DNA of 64,000 bases from Rhodospirillales bacterium (lineage in GTDB: Bacteria > Pseudomonadota > Alphaproteobacteria > Reyranellales > Reyranellaceae), in the NCBI GenBank assembly GCA_016185145.1, contig JACPOB010000070.1, forward strand, positions 70,801 to 134,800. Direction: 5' to 3'. This document shows, piece after piece, positions 1 through 8,050 of this stretch. Position 1 is the stretch's first letter, and every line of letters begins with the position of its first letter. The position numbers and the translations under genes are program-made. The notes under the pieces were generated by a model. That model was not told where the DNA came from. It did not search any database and was given only the letters and a program-made list of their open reading frames with translations.

Positions 1-68
1 CGCGCCACTCCAGTGGCGCGATCTTTTCGAGTCGCGACGAAGACGCGCCACTGGAGTGGCGCGCCCCC
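1..68. repeat. Pair of GCGCCACT palindromes (repeat family A)
   Basis: Two copies of a 20-bp palindrome, CGCGCCACTCCAGTGGCGCG at the window edge and CGCGCCACTGGAGTGGCGCG at 44-63. The second runs into CCCCCAGC. The same unit returns at 10639-10783 and 63736-63871, where the outer ends read GCTGGGGG and CCCCCAGC or CCCCCGGC. The left end of this copy is probably cut by the window boundary. Confidence 0.8.
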
Positions 69-72
69 AGCG

Positions 73-861
73 CTAACGTCCTTTGAAAGCCGGCTTCCTC
101 TTCTCCATGAAGGCGCGTCGGCCTTCCTTGTAATCCTCGCTGTCGAAGCAGGCCTTGGCCAAGACCTCGAGCTTCTTGTGATCCTGCTTGGACTCGGGCT
201 TGGCGATCTCGCGCGCGGCGGCCTTGGCGAGCGCGATGGTGAGCGGCGCGTTCTGCGCGATCGCGCCGGTGATGTTGTCGACCATCGAATCGAGCTCGGC
301 GTCGGGCGCCACGCCGTTCACCAGGCCCATCTCGTAGGCTTCCTCCGCGGAGTACTGCTTGGCGGTGAACAGGAACTCCATCGAGCGCGACAGGCCGATG
401 ATGCGCGACAGCCGCTCGATGCGCAGGAACCCGTATCCCAGGCCGAGCTTCGCCGCCGGCACGCCGAAGCGCGCGCCTTCGTTGCAATAGCGCAGGTCGC
501 AGCAGGCGGCGAGGTTCATGCCGCCGCCGATGCAGTAGCCGGTGATCTTGGCGATGGTCGGCTTGGGAAAATCGTAGAGCGATTCGTAGCCCTCCTTGGA
601 GATGGCGTCGTAGCGGACCTGTGCCTCGGCGTTGGCGCGCTCGCTCTCGAACTTGGAGATGTCGGCGCCCGACACGAAAGCCTTGCCGCCGGCGCCGCTC
701 ACCACCACGCAGCGCACCTCGGGATCCTTGGCATAATCCTTCAGGAGGCCGACGAAGGCGTCCCACATGTCGAGCGACACGGCATTCAGCTTGGCCGGAT
801 TGTTGAACACGACATGGCCGACGGCGCCCTCGCGTCGTCCGTAGATTTTCTGTTCCTGCAT
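73..861 (-). CDS. Enoyl-CoA hydratase/isomerase family (crotonase fold) protein
   Basis: 262 aa from the ATG at 861, the usual length of a single-domain crotonase. The oxyanion-hole signatures are present: GKAFVSGADISKF near residue 60 and a second glycine-rich loop, CIGGGMNLAACCDLRY, near residue 110. The two acid residues of classical hydratases are absent. The second loop has Asn where hydratases have Glu (GGGxEL), and the later motif reads FGVPAAKLG instead of FGxPExxLG. The fold and CoA-thioester binding are well supported, but water addition to enoyl-CoA is not assured. It could be an isomerase-, hydrolase- or decarboxylase-type member. It stands alone, divergent from the ABC importer genes that follow. 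Confidence 0.88.
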   Translation of the reverse strand: MQEQKIYGRREGAVGHVVFNNPAKLNAVSLDMWDAFVGLLKDYAKDPEVRCVVVSGAGGKAFVSGADISKFESERANAEAQVRYDAISKEGYESLYDFPKPTIAKITGYCIGGGMNLAACCDLRYCNEGARFGVPAAKLGLGYGFLRIERLSRIIGLSRSMEFLFTAKQYSAEEAYEMGLVNGVAPDAELDSMVDNITGAIAQNAPLTIALAKAAAREIAKPESKQDHKKLEVLAKACFDSEDYKEGRRAFMEKRKPAFKGR

Positions 862-939
862 TGACCGATCCTTCAGGTTTGGCCGGCAATATAGCGCGCG
901 TCCGGCGATTTGAATAAGGTGTGCGGACAGGGAGGAAGC

Positions 940-2004
940 GTGGCCGCAGTCGAGCTGAAAGGCCTTACCAAGCGCTATGGCGAAACGACCGCAGTTGCGG
1001 AGGTTTCGCTGCGCATCGAGCACGGCCAGCTCGTCTGTCTGCTGGGTCCATCGGGCTGCGGCAAGACCACGACGCTGCGCCTGGTTGCAGGCTTCATCGA
1101 GCCTTCGGCAGGCGAAATCGTGGTCGGCGGCAAGGTGCTCTCCTCGCCCCAGCGCACGGTGCCACCGGAAGGTCGCAACATGTCGATGATCTTCCAGAGC
1201 TACGCGCTGTGGCCGCACATGACGGTGGCCGAGAACGTGGCCTATGGCCTGAAGATCCGGAAGCTCGACAAGGCCGTCATCGCCGCCAAGCTCAAGGCCA
1301 TCCTGTCGACGGCACGCCTCGAGGCGCTGGCCGATCGCTATCCCGGCGAGTTATCGGGCGGCCAGCAGCAGCGCGTCTCGCTCGCGCGAGCGCTGGTGGT
1401 CGAGCCCGAGACGCTCCTGCTCGACGAGCCGCTCAGCAACCTCGACGCCAACCTGCGCGAGGAGATGCGCTTCGAGATCCGCCGCCTGCACGACCAGTAC
1501 CGCTACACCACGGTCTACGTGACGCACGACCAGGCCGAGGCCATGACCACGGCCGACCTGATCGCCGTCATGAACCACGGCAAGGTCGAGCAGCTCGGAC
1601 CGCCCGAGGAGATCTACGCCCGGCCGCGCTCGGAGTTCGTCGCCCGCTTCATCGGCGGCTCCAACATCCTGCGCGGCTCGGCGATCGACGATGCGCGGGT
1701 GTCCGTTGCCGGCGCGCCGTTGCGCACCACGGGCAGGCCGCTTCAGGCCGGCCGGCCGGTGGCGCTGTCGGTGCGCCAGCACGAGATCACCATCGCCAAC
1801 GAGAAGCCGCAATCCGCCGACAATCATCTTGCCGCCGTCGTGACGCGGCAGGTCTTCCTCGGCTCGGTGCGCGACTACACCGTGGCGCTCGACGACAAGA
1901 CCGAGCTGCGCGTGACGGCGCCGCCCGGCCGCAACATCGCGCCGGGCCAAGCGGTGTGGCTGCACCTTCCGGCGGAACAATGCCGGGCATTGGCGGAGGA
2001 ATGA
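940..2004 (+). CDS. ABC transporter ATP-binding protein, Fe3+/polyamine-type importer
   Basis: 354 aa from the GTG at 940, preferred because GGAGG lies four bases upstream. A TTG at 910 would add ten residues but has no ribosome site. Walker [11 protein letters not shown]-loop FQSYALWPH, signature LSGGQQQR, Walker [12 protein letters not shown] and the switch histidine (VTHDQAEA) are all present. They are followed by a TOBE-like C-terminal domain from about residue 240. The family energises import of iron(III), spermidine/putrescine, sulfate or similar ligands at the inner membrane. The next genes, two binding proteins and a fused permease with tiny gaps, complete one importer. The FbpABC-like architecture suggests iron, phosphonate or a small organic ligand. 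The substrate is not provable here. Confidence 0.92.
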   Translation: MAAVELKGLTKRYGETTAVAEVSLRIEHGQLVCLLGPSGCGKTTTLRLVAGFIEPSAGEIVVGGKVLSSPQRTVPPEGRNMSMIFQSYALWPHMTVAENVAYGLKIRKLDKAVIAAKLKAILSTARLEALADRYPGELSGGQQQRVSLARALVVEPETLLLDEPLSNLDANLREEMRFEIRRLHDQYRYTTVYVTHDQAEAMTTADLIAVMNHGKVEQLGPPEEIYARPRSEFVARFIGGSNILRGSAIDDARVSVAGAPLRTTGRPLQAGRPVALSVRQHEITIANEKPQSADNHLAAVVTRQVFLGSVRDYTVALDDKTELRVTAPPGRNIAPGQAVWLHLPAEQCRALAEE

Positions 2005-2005
2005 C

Positions 2006-3088
2006 ATGACGAGCGGATTCAGGGGCAAGCTCAAAGGCAGGCTCACGCGCCGCAGCGTGCTGGCGGGTTCGGCCGCGATGGCGGCGGGTTCGTTCAGTGT
2101 CGAGGTGAGCGCCGCGCCGGAGCCCCAAAAGATCACGCCGGCTCTGATCGAGGCGGCGAAGAAGGAGGGCAAGCTCTCCTGGTACACCTCGGTCGACCTG
2201 CCGGTGGCGGAGAAGATCGGCAAGGCGTTCGAGGCGGCCTATCCCGGCGTCAGCATGAAGGTCGAGCGCTCGGGCGCCGAGCGCATCTTCCAGCGCATCG
2301 GCCAGGAGTATCAGAGCAAGATCTACAATTGCGACGTGGTGAACAGCTCCGATGCCGCGCACCTCATCATCTGGAAGCGCGCTTCGATGCTGGCCTCGTT
2401 CCTGCCCGAGGACGTCGCCAAGTACTTTCCCAAGGAGCATTGGGATCCGGACGGCATGTACGCCTCGTGGCGGGTGACGCTGTCGCCGATCGCCTACAAC
2501 ACCAGCCAGGTGAAGGCGGAGGACGCGCCCAAGGGCTTCAACGATCTTCTCGATCCCAAATGGACGGGCAAGATCGTCAAGGCCCATCCGGGCTACTCGG
2601 GTACCATCATGACGGCGACGCAGCAGCTCAGCCGCGATCTCGGCTGGGGCTACTTCGAGAAGCTCGCCAAGCAGAAGGTGATGCAGGTCCAGTCGGCCGC
2701 CGATCCGCCGAAGAAGATCTCGGCCGGCGAGCGTGCGGTGATGGCCGACGGCACCGAGTACGTGGTGAACGTCCTGCAGTCGCGCGGCGAGCCGATCGCC
2801 GAGGTCTATGCCGTCGAGGGGACGCCCTTGATCACCGGCCCGTCGGCCGTCCTGGCGCGTGCAGCCAACCCCAACGCCGCGCGTTTGTTCTACGCCTGGT
2901 CGATGACGGCCGAAGCGCAGCAGCTCAATGTCGAGGTCGGCGCCCTTCGTTCGGTGCACCCGCAGGTCAAGGACCGCCCGGAGCGCAAGAAGCTTTCGGA
3001 CATCAAGACCCTGCGCGAGGACGCCGCCGCCGTCGCCGACCAAGCCGACGACATCAAGGCCCGCTATCTGAAACTGTTCAAGGTGTGA
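2006..3088 (+). CDS. ABC transporter extracellular solute-binding protein (copy 1)
   Basis: 360 aa. ATG at 2006, one base after the stop of the ATPase gene, with GGAGGAATGAC directly upstream. The N-terminus has a twin-arginine leader (LTRRSVLAGSAAMAAG, cleavage probably after VSAA). The mature part has the Fbp/AfuA-like class 2 binding-protein pattern (ALIEAAKKEGKLSWYTSVD, then GYSGTIMTATQQL near residue 200). It delivers a periplasmic ligand to the permease encoded at 4219-5997. The next gene is a close paralogue: both share the EAAKKEGK start, VVNSSDAAH, HPGYSGTIMTATQQ and AKQKVMQVQSA blocks. This looks like a tandem duplication within the operon, perhaps giving two ligand specificities. 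Confidence 0.92.
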   Translation: MTSGFRGKLKGRLTRRSVLAGSAAMAAGSFSVEVSAAPEPQKITPALIEAAKKEGKLSWYTSVDLPVAEKIGKAFEAAYPGVSMKVERSGAERIFQRIGQEYQSKIYNCDVVNSSDAAHLIIWKRASMLASFLPEDVAKYFPKEHWDPDGMYASWRVTLSPIAYNTSQVKAEDAPKGFNDLLDPKWTGKIVKAHPGYSGTIMTATQQLSRDLGWGYFEKLAKQKVMQVQSAADPPKKISAGERAVMADGTEYVVNVLQSRGEPIAEVYAVEGTPLITGPSAVLARAANPNAARLFYAWSMTAEAQQLNVEVGALRSVHPQVKDRPERKKLSDIKTLREDAAAVADQADDIKARYLKLFKV

Positions 3089-3089
3089 C

Positions 3090-4241
3090 ATGACAAAGAC
3101 CGTCATCCCGAGCGAAGCGACGCGTAGTCGAGGGACCTCGTCTTCCTCAGACGAGGTCCCTCCACTCCGCGCTTCGCGCTCCGGTCGGGATGACGGAGGC
3201 GTGGGACGTCGCACCGTTCTTGCGGCCGCCGCGCTTCTGCCCTTTGGCGCAAAGGTCGTGTCCGCCGCGCCACCGGCCGAGGCGATCACGCCGGCTCTGA
3301 TCGAGGCCGCCAAGAAGGAGGGCAAGGTCTCCTACTATACGGCGATGGACCTGTCGGTCGCCGAGCCGATGGCCAAGGCCTTCGAGGCCAAGTTCCCCGG
3401 CATCAAGGTCGCCGTCGAGCGCACGGGCGCCGAGCGCCTGTTCAATCGTCTCGCCCAGGAGACGGCGAGCAAGATCAAGCGCTGCGACGTCGTGAACAGC
3501 TCCGACGCCGCGCACTTCATCACCTGGAAGCGCGAGGGCTGGCTGCAGCCGTACGTGACGGTCGACATCGCCGAGAACGTGGCGCCCGAGATGCGCGATC
3601 CCGACGGCACCTTCGTCAACCAGCGCACCCACCTGTCGGCGATGGCCTACAATTCGAGCCTGGTGAAGCCCGAGGACGCGCCAAAGGGCTTCACCGACCT
3701 GCTCGATCCGAAATACGCCGGCAAGCTGGTGAAGGGCCACCCCGGCTACTCCGGCACCATCATGACCGCGACCCAGCAGATCGCGCGCGAGCTGGGCTGG
3801 AGCTACTTCGAGAAGCTCGCCAAGCAGAAGGTGATGCAGGTCCAGTCGGCCACCGAGCCGCCCAAGAAGCTCGAGGCCGGCGAGCGCGCCATCGCCGTCG
3901 ACGGCAGCGACTATCTGTTCTGGATGGCCCGCGAGCGTGGCGCGCCGATCGAGGTCGTCCATCCGATCGAAGGCACGCCGCTGGTCGAGAACCCGATGGC
4001 GGTGTTCAAGGCCGCGCCCAATCCCAACGCCGCGCGGCTGATGTTCGCCTGGATCATGTCGGGCGAGGGCCAGGCGTTCATCGTCAACCTGAGCGGCCAG
4101 TATCCGGCCAACCTGAAGGTCAAGGCCAAGGCCGGGCGGCCGCCGCTCAGCTCGATCAAGACCATGCGCGAGGACCCGGCCGAGGTCGAGAAGACGGCCG
4201 ACGAGATCAAGGCGAAGTATGCCCGGATCTTCAAGGTCTGA
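3090..4241 (+). CDS. ABC transporter extracellular solute-binding protein (copy 2), repeat-extended leader
   Basis: 383 aa from the ATG at 3090, right after the stop of copy 1. The mature region is strongly similar to copy 1 along its length. The unusual part is the N-terminus: residues 5-35 are translated from an interspersed GTCATCCCGAGCG...CGGGATGAC palindrome (3102-3194). Only after it does the real Tat leader appear (GRRTVLAAAALLPFGAK). A GTG at 3201 would give a clean Tat protein, but the only purine-rich site (GGAGG at 3195-3199) is one base away, too close for normal initiation. Either start is possible. If 3090 is used, the repeat adds a Ser/Arg-rich 30-residue pre-extension. The same operon supplies the ATPase and permease. 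Confidence 0.88.
   Translation: MTKTVIPSEATRSRGTSSSSDEVPPLRASRSGRDDGGVGRRTVLAAAALLPFGAKVVSAAPPAEAITPALIEAAKKEGKVSYYTAMDLSVAEPMAKAFEAKFPGIKVAVERTGAERLFNRLAQETASKIKRCDVVNSSDAAHFITWKREGWLQPYVTVDIAENVAPEMRDPDGTFVNQRTHLSAMAYNSSLVKPEDAPKGFTDLLDPKYAGKLVKGHPGYSGTIMTATQQIARELGWSYFEKLAKQKVMQVQSATEPPKKLEAGERAIAVDGSDYLFWMARERGAPIEVVHPIEGTPLVENPMAVFKAAPNPNAARLMFAWIMSGEGQAFIVNLSGQYPANLKVKAKAGRPPLSSIKTMREDPAEVEKTADEIKAKYARIFKV
3102..3194. repeat. Family D palindromic repeat (GTCATCCCGAGCG type) inside a coding sequence
   Basis: Left end GTCATCCCGAGCGAAGCG, right end CGCTCCGGTCGGGATGAC, with inner arms GGGACCTCGTCT and AGACGAGGTCCC. Relatives lie at 31891-32010, 32993-33060, 46371-46469, 57385-57506 and 59710-59830. 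This copy is read in frame as residues 5-35 of the second binding protein. Confidence 0.85.
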
Positions 4242-5997
4242 GGCCGGGACCGCGGACCTCCAGGTCCGCTCGAGCGGAACGGAAGAGCGGACTTTTAGGT
4301 CCGCGCTCCGGTTCGACCTCTCGCGCCCGGTCCTGCTCGCCGTCACCGCGCTGCTGGCGGTGATGATCGTGCTGCCGATGGGCTGGCTGATCGCCTACAG
4401 CCTGTCGGACAAGCAGGGTGCGGTGACGCTCGGCAATTTCGTCACCCTGTTCACCGATCCGAGCTTCGTCGATCCGCTGATCACCACGCTGATCATCGCC
4501 GTATCGGTGAGCACGATCTGCTGCGCCGTCGCCGCGCCGCTCGGCTGGCTGGTGGCGCGTACCGACATGCCGATCCGCCGCACCGTGCGCACGCTGGTCA
4601 TGGCGAGCCTGGTCACGCCGCCCTTCGTCGGCGCCATCGCCTGGGAGATGCTCGCGGCGCCGAACTCGGGCCTGCTGAACCAGCTCTGGCGCAGCCTCAC
4701 CGGCATGCCTTCCGACGAGGCGCTGTTCGACATCTACAGCCTCACCGGCCTGATCTTCGTCATCGCCTGCTACACCTTTCCCTACGTCTTCATCCTGGTG
4801 GCCAACGCGCTCGATCGCATGCCGGGCGAGCTCGAGGACGCCTCGTCGATGCTGGGGGCGAAGACCTGGCAGACGGCGCGGCGCATCACCGTGCCGCTCG
4901 CGCTGCCGACCTTGCTGGCCGGCGCCCTTGTCGCCTTCCTGCAGGCGCTGAACCTGTTCGGCTCGCCCGCCATCCTCGCCATCCCGGCGGGCTTCCATAC
5001 GCTCACCACGCGCATCTGGAGCCTGTTCCAGTTCCCACCCAAGCCCGAGCTCGCCGCCGCTGCCTCGCTGCCGCTGCTGCTGCTGACGATCCTGCTGCTG
5101 CGTGGCCAGGCGCTGGCGCTGGGCCGGCGCGGCTATGCGGTGCTCGGCGGCAAGTACGGCGAGCCGCGCCTGGTGCGGCTGGGCGCCTGGCGCTGGCCGG
5201 CCGCGGCGCTGGCGCTGCTGGTGCTCGCCATGCCGCTTTTCCTGCCCTATGCGGCACTGTTCAACTCGGCCTTCTCGCGTGTCGCCTCGCGCCTGGTCAC
5301 GCTCGACACCATCACGCTGCACAATGTCCGCTTCACCTTCCTCGAGCTCAGCTCGACCCTGCCGGCGCTCCAGAACACCTTCCTGCTCGCCACTCTGTCG
5401 GCGACCTTGGGCGCATTGCTGGCGCTCCTGATCGCCTACATCGTCGCCCGCCGCGCCGTGGCCGGGCACCGGCTGCTCGCCTTCCTCGCCACGGCGCCGC
5501 TCGCCATCCCGGGCATCGTGCTGGGCGTCGGCCTGTTCCTCGCCTACACGCGCCCGCCGCTCACGCTCTACGGCACGCTGTGGATCCTGCTGATCGCCTT
5601 CGTCACCATCGAGTTGCCGGCGGCCTACCAGCAGCTTTCCTCGGCTTTCCACGCCGTGCATCCCGAGCTCGAGGAGGCCGGCCGCATGCTGGGCGCCTCG
5701 CGCCTGCGCACCTTGGTCGACATCACCGCGCCGCTGCTGCGCTCGGCGGTGATCGCCACCTGGTGCTTCGTCTTCGTCGCCGTGATCCGCGAGCTGTCGG
5801 CGGCGGTGATCCTGTTCACGTCGGAAACCAAGGTGCTGTCGGTCCTGATCTTCGATCTCAAGGAAAGCGGCGACGTCGGCGCCATCGCCGTGCTCAGCCT
5901 GACCATGGTGGCCATCACCACCATCGTCGTCGCGGTCGCCAACCGCTTCGGCGGCGGCCGCGAGTCCGGCCGTCTGCACGCACGGGCGGCCGGGTAG
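4219..5997 (+). CDS. ABC transporter permease, fused two-domain FbpB type
   Basis: 592 aa with two BPD-type permease halves of about six membrane segments each. Typical EAA loops occur in both halves (ELEDASSMLGAKTWQTARRI near residue 210 and ELEEAGRMLGASRLRTLVDI near 485). The fused arrangement is that of FbpB/AfuB-like iron-family importers. The ATG at 4219 overlaps the end of the binding-protein gene by 23 bases. Residues 9-31 come from a palindromic repeat (GCGGACCTCCAGGTCCGC), so the hydrophilic N-terminal tail is repeat-derived. The first membrane helix starts near residue 38. A start at the GTG/ATG around residue 48 is possible but would remove part of that helix. It forms the membrane channel for the ATPase and binding proteins upstream. 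Confidence 0.9.
   Translation: MPGSSRSEAGTADLQVRSSGTEERTFRSALRFDLSRPVLLAVTALLAVMIVLPMGWLIAYSLSDKQGAVTLGNFVTLFTDPSFVDPLITTLIIAVSVSTICCAVAAPLGWLVARTDMPIRRTVRTLVMASLVTPPFVGAIAWEMLAAPNSGLLNQLWRSLTGMPSDEALFDIYSLTGLIFVIACYTFPYVFILVANALDRMPGELEDASSMLGAKTWQTARRITVPLALPTLLAGALVAFLQALNLFGSPAILAIPAGFHTLTTRIWSLFQFPPKPELAAAASLPLLLLTILLLRGQALALGRRGYAVLGGKYGEPRLVRLGAWRWPAAALALLVLAMPLFLPYAALFNSAFSRVASRLVTLDTITLHNVRFTFLELSSTLPALQNTFLLATLSATLGALLALLIAYIVARRAVAGHRLLAFLATAPLAIPGIVLGVGLFLAYTRPPLTLYGTLWILLIAFVTIELPAAYQQLSSAFHAVHPELEEAGRMLGASRLRTLVDITAPLLRSAVIATWCFVFVAVIRELSAAVILFTSETKVLSVLIFDLKESGDVGAIAVLSLTMVAITTIVVAVANRFGGGRESGRLHARAAG
4243..4312. repeat. Family C palindromic repeat (GCGGACCT type) at a gene junction
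   Basis: Two small hairpins in tandem, GCGGACCTCCAGGTCCGC at 4252-4269 and GCGGACTTTTAGGTCCGC near 4288-4305. They lie just after the stop codon of the second binding protein and inside the start of the permease frame. Related to the repeat at 49077-49134. Confidence 0.75.
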
Positions 5998-6006
5998 GGC
6001 GCCGCC

Positions 6007-6507
6007 ATGGTCGGAAAGCCGTTGCAGATCGCGGCTGCTGTCGCCGGAGCCGTCGTCGGCATCGTTGCCGTGCGCTATCTCGGCCTCAATGCCGTGATCC
6101 CGGCGCTGTCGGTGGCGGCCTGCTGGTGGGCTTTCACCCGGTTGGGCCTGCATCGTCGGCTTGTCCTGCCGCTCGCCTTCGCCGGCGGTCACGGGATCTG
6201 GTTCTTCGTCGGCCTGATCATGACGTTGGCGATCGGCGGTAGTGCCGAGACCATGACCGAGGTCGGCCTGGAGAGCCTGATCGTCGCGGCCATCGTCGCG
6301 TGGGGTTGCATCAGCCGTTCCCGGCCCGCGCTCTGCGTCCTGATCGTCTACGAGGTCGTGAGCCTCGTCTTCAACGCCATTGCCTGGACCGGCGTCGACG
6401 AGCTGCGTCCCGTTCTCGCCGTTCACATCGGGCTGCGCATCGTCGCCATCGTCGGCGCCGCCCTGGCGCTCAGCCGGTGGTCGGAGATCGCTGCACCTTC
6501 TAATTGA
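6007..6507 (+). CDS. Small integral membrane protein of unknown function
   Basis: 166 aa, almost wholly hydrophobic, with about five predicted membrane helices (AAAVAGAVVGIVAVRYLGL at the start, VLAVHIGLRIVAIVGAALAL at the end). I do not recognise a family. It starts nine bases after the permease stop, so it may be transcribed with the importer operon. Its 3' end overlaps the convergent NMT1-like gene by eight bases. No charged catalytic motif is visible. The open frame fits codon use in the region, and a real gene is likely, but its role is open. Confidence 0.65.
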   Translation: MVGKPLQIAAAVAGAVVGIVAVRYLGLNAVIPALSVAACWWAFTRLGLHRRLVLPLAFAGGHGIWFFVGLIMTLAIGGSAETMTEVGLESLIVAAIVAWGCISRSRPALCVLIVYEVVSLVFNAIAWTGVDELRPVLAVHIGLRIVAIVGAALALSRWSEIAAPSN

Positions 6508-7471
6508 AGATCGCGACCTCGTCGACCGTGATCGGCTTGTCGAGCAGGTTCAGCGTTTCGAGCGTCTTGATCGTCGCCTCCCAACCGGCGCGCGTCTGGA
6601 TGCCGGTCGGCGGCCCGGAGAGTTGTTGGGACACCGTCACCATGCTGCGGTCGACGAAGCGCGGCGCGAGTCGCGGGAACAGGTTGGAGAAGCTGGTGGC
6701 CGCATCGCCCGGCCGCTCCTTCACCGAATTGTAGCCCTCCTGCACGGCGTCGACGATCTTGTCGGCAATGGCGCGTCTGGCCGGATCGGCCCAGGCCGCG
6801 TCGTTGATGATCAGGTTCAGGCTGTAGGCGCGCACGCCGAAGTCGCTCAGTCGGATCATGGTGATGCGGCGGCCCTCGGCTATGAGCTCGGACGGCGCCA
6901 TCTCGTCATAGTCGATCAGGGCATCGACCTTCTTGTCGACCAGGGCATAGGCATTCCACTCGACCGTCGTTTCCTTGATCTTGCTGCGGTCGAGCTTGTT
7001 GGCCGCGATGAGCGCGCGGAACTCCTCGTTGGTGATGCTGCCCGGCACCAGGCCCAGCGTCTTGCCGTAGAGGTCGCGTGGATGGGCGATGCGGTCCTCG
7101 GTGCGGGTGTAGATCACCGTCGGCGTCTTGGGATAGTAGACGGCGAGGCTCTTGATGGGCTGGCCCTTGGAACGGCCGATCGCCGTGGCGATGCCGCTCG
7201 ATGAGCCGATCCAGTATTGCTTGCCTTCGCCGACCATCGCCGCCGAGCTCATCGCACCCTGCGTCTCGCCGAACGTCACCTCCAGTCCGCGGCGCTCGAA
7301 GGCGCCCATCTGGCGCGCGAGATAGAAGCCGGCGTAGGTCGGCAGCGCCTTCCAGTCGAGCAGGATCTCGACCTTCTCGAGCTTGTCCTCGGATTGGGCG
7401 TGGACGGCGGACGGGAGGAGGGCGGACGCGGCAAATGCGGCGGCGATGACGGATCGGCGATGGAGGGGCAT
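6500..7471 (-). CDS. NMT1/THI5-like ABC substrate-binding protein (orphan)
   Basis: 323 aa from the ATG at 7471. An upstream ATG adds seven residues but would place the leader internally. The leader is MPLHRRSVIAAAFAASALLP, cleaving after VHAQ. The mature part begins with the NMT1/SsuA pattern (VEILLDWKALPTYAGFYLARQMGAFERRGLEV), split here as a conserved strand-helix unit near residues 35-68. Family members bind thiamine-pyrimidine precursors, nitrate, sulfonates or riboflavin-type ligands in the periplasm. No cognate ATPase or permease lies beside it, and it converges with the 6007 gene. It may use a transporter encoded elsewhere. Confidence 0.85.
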   Translation of the reverse strand: MPLHRRSVIAAAFAASALLPSAVHAQSEDKLEKVEILLDWKALPTYAGFYLARQMGAFERRGLEVTFGETQGAMSSAAMVGEGKQYWIGSSSGIATAIGRSKGQPIKSLAVYYPKTPTVIYTRTEDRIAHPRDLYGKTLGLVPGSITNEEFRALIAANKLDRSKIKETTVEWNAYALVDKKVDALIDYDEMAPSELIAEGRRITMIRLSDFGVRAYSLNLIINDAAWADPARRAIADKIVDAVQEGYNSVKERPGDAATSFSNLFPRLAPRFVDRSMVTVSQQLSGPPTGIQTRAGWEATIKTLETLNLLDKPITVDEVAIFN

Positions 7472-7565
7472 GCCGGCATTATGGCCCGTCATTACCTCGG
7501 ACGAAATCGCCAGCCCGTCGCATCGCGCTCATCTTCAGGCGTCGCAACACCTGAAGGAGACAGTC

Positions 7566-7928
7566 ATGTCCAACATCGAATCCGTCGTCGAAAGCTACGT
7601 CGCAAGCTGGAACGAGACCGATCCAGCGCGGCGCAAGTCTGCATTGGCCGCGTCATGCGCTGCAAATGCCAGCTATCGCGATCCGGTGATGGTGAGCGAC
7701 GGCCATGCCGGCCTCGACGCCATGCTGGCGGGCGTCCAGGCCAAGTTCCCGGGCTTCGTGCTGAAGCGCATCTCCAAGGTCGACAGCCACAACAACGCCG
7801 TGCGCTTCGCCTGGTCGCTCGGCCCGGCGGCCGGGCCGTCGGTGGTCGAGGGCGTCGACTTCGCCACCCTGTCGACCGACGGCAAGCTCGCCTCGATCGT
7901 GGGCTTCATCGACAAGATGCCGGGCTGA
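7566..7928 (+). CDS. SnoaL/NTF2-like small protein
   Basis: 120 aa from the ATG at 7566, preceded by GAAGGAGACAGTC, a strong ribosome site. An upstream in-frame start at 7383 lies inside the opposite gene and is not credible. The sequence has the NTF2-like layout: an N-terminal helix pair (ESVVESYVASWNETDPARRK), a short segment ANASYRDPVM, then curved strands ending VGFIDKMPG. Such proteins are small-molecule-binding or isomerase-like, usually annotated only by fold. It is cytoplasmic, with no leader. The neighbour downstream is the TetR efflux operon, with its own promoter and operator, so this gene is probably monocistronic. Confidence 0.75.
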   Translation: MSNIESVVESYVASWNETDPARRKSALAASCAANASYRDPVMVSDGHAGLDAMLAGVQAKFPGFVLKRISKVDSHNNAVRFAWSLGPAAGPSVVEGVDFATLSTDGKLASIVGFIDKMPG

Positions 7929-7944
7929 CCGGCCGTCCGGGAGG

Positions 7945-7976
7945 CAGCGGAGACACCATGAATTGTGGCTCCGCTG
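7945..7976 (+). terminator. Candidate intrinsic terminator after the NTF2-like gene
   Basis: Inverted repeat CAGCGGAG (7945-7952) and CTCCGCTG (7969-7976), 16 bases apart with a partial inner pairing, followed by TCTT. It lies 17 bases past the stop codon at 7928 and before the TetR operator. The T-run is weak, so the call is tentative. Confidence 0.35.
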
Positions 7977-8020
7977 TCTTCGGAAAATCCCCGAAAATTA
8001 GGGCTTTGGAACCCTTGAAA

Positions 8021-8050
8021 TACAACTAACTGACCAGTAAGTTAGTTGTA
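8021..8050. promoter_or_regulatory. Perfect inverted-repeat operator abutting the TetR start codon
   Basis: TACAACTAAC (8021-8030) and GTTAGTTGTA (8041-8050) are exact reverse complements around a 10-bp spacer TGACCAGTAA. The last base of the right arm is the A of the ATG. The size and symmetry fit a TetR dimer or dimer pair. No Shine-Dalgarno sequence can fit between the operator and the start, which suggests a leaderless or very short-leader transcript autoregulated by the TetR protein. Confidence 0.8.

Noticed and set aside
4231..6426. A 731-codon minus-strand open frame
   Set aside because: Antisense to the fused permease gene and the small membrane protein gene. Low-complexity Gln/Arg/Asp-rich translation and no family motif.
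6500..7471. A complete NMT1-type ABC importer
   Set aside because: No ATPase or permease of that type is adjacent. Only the binding protein is present.
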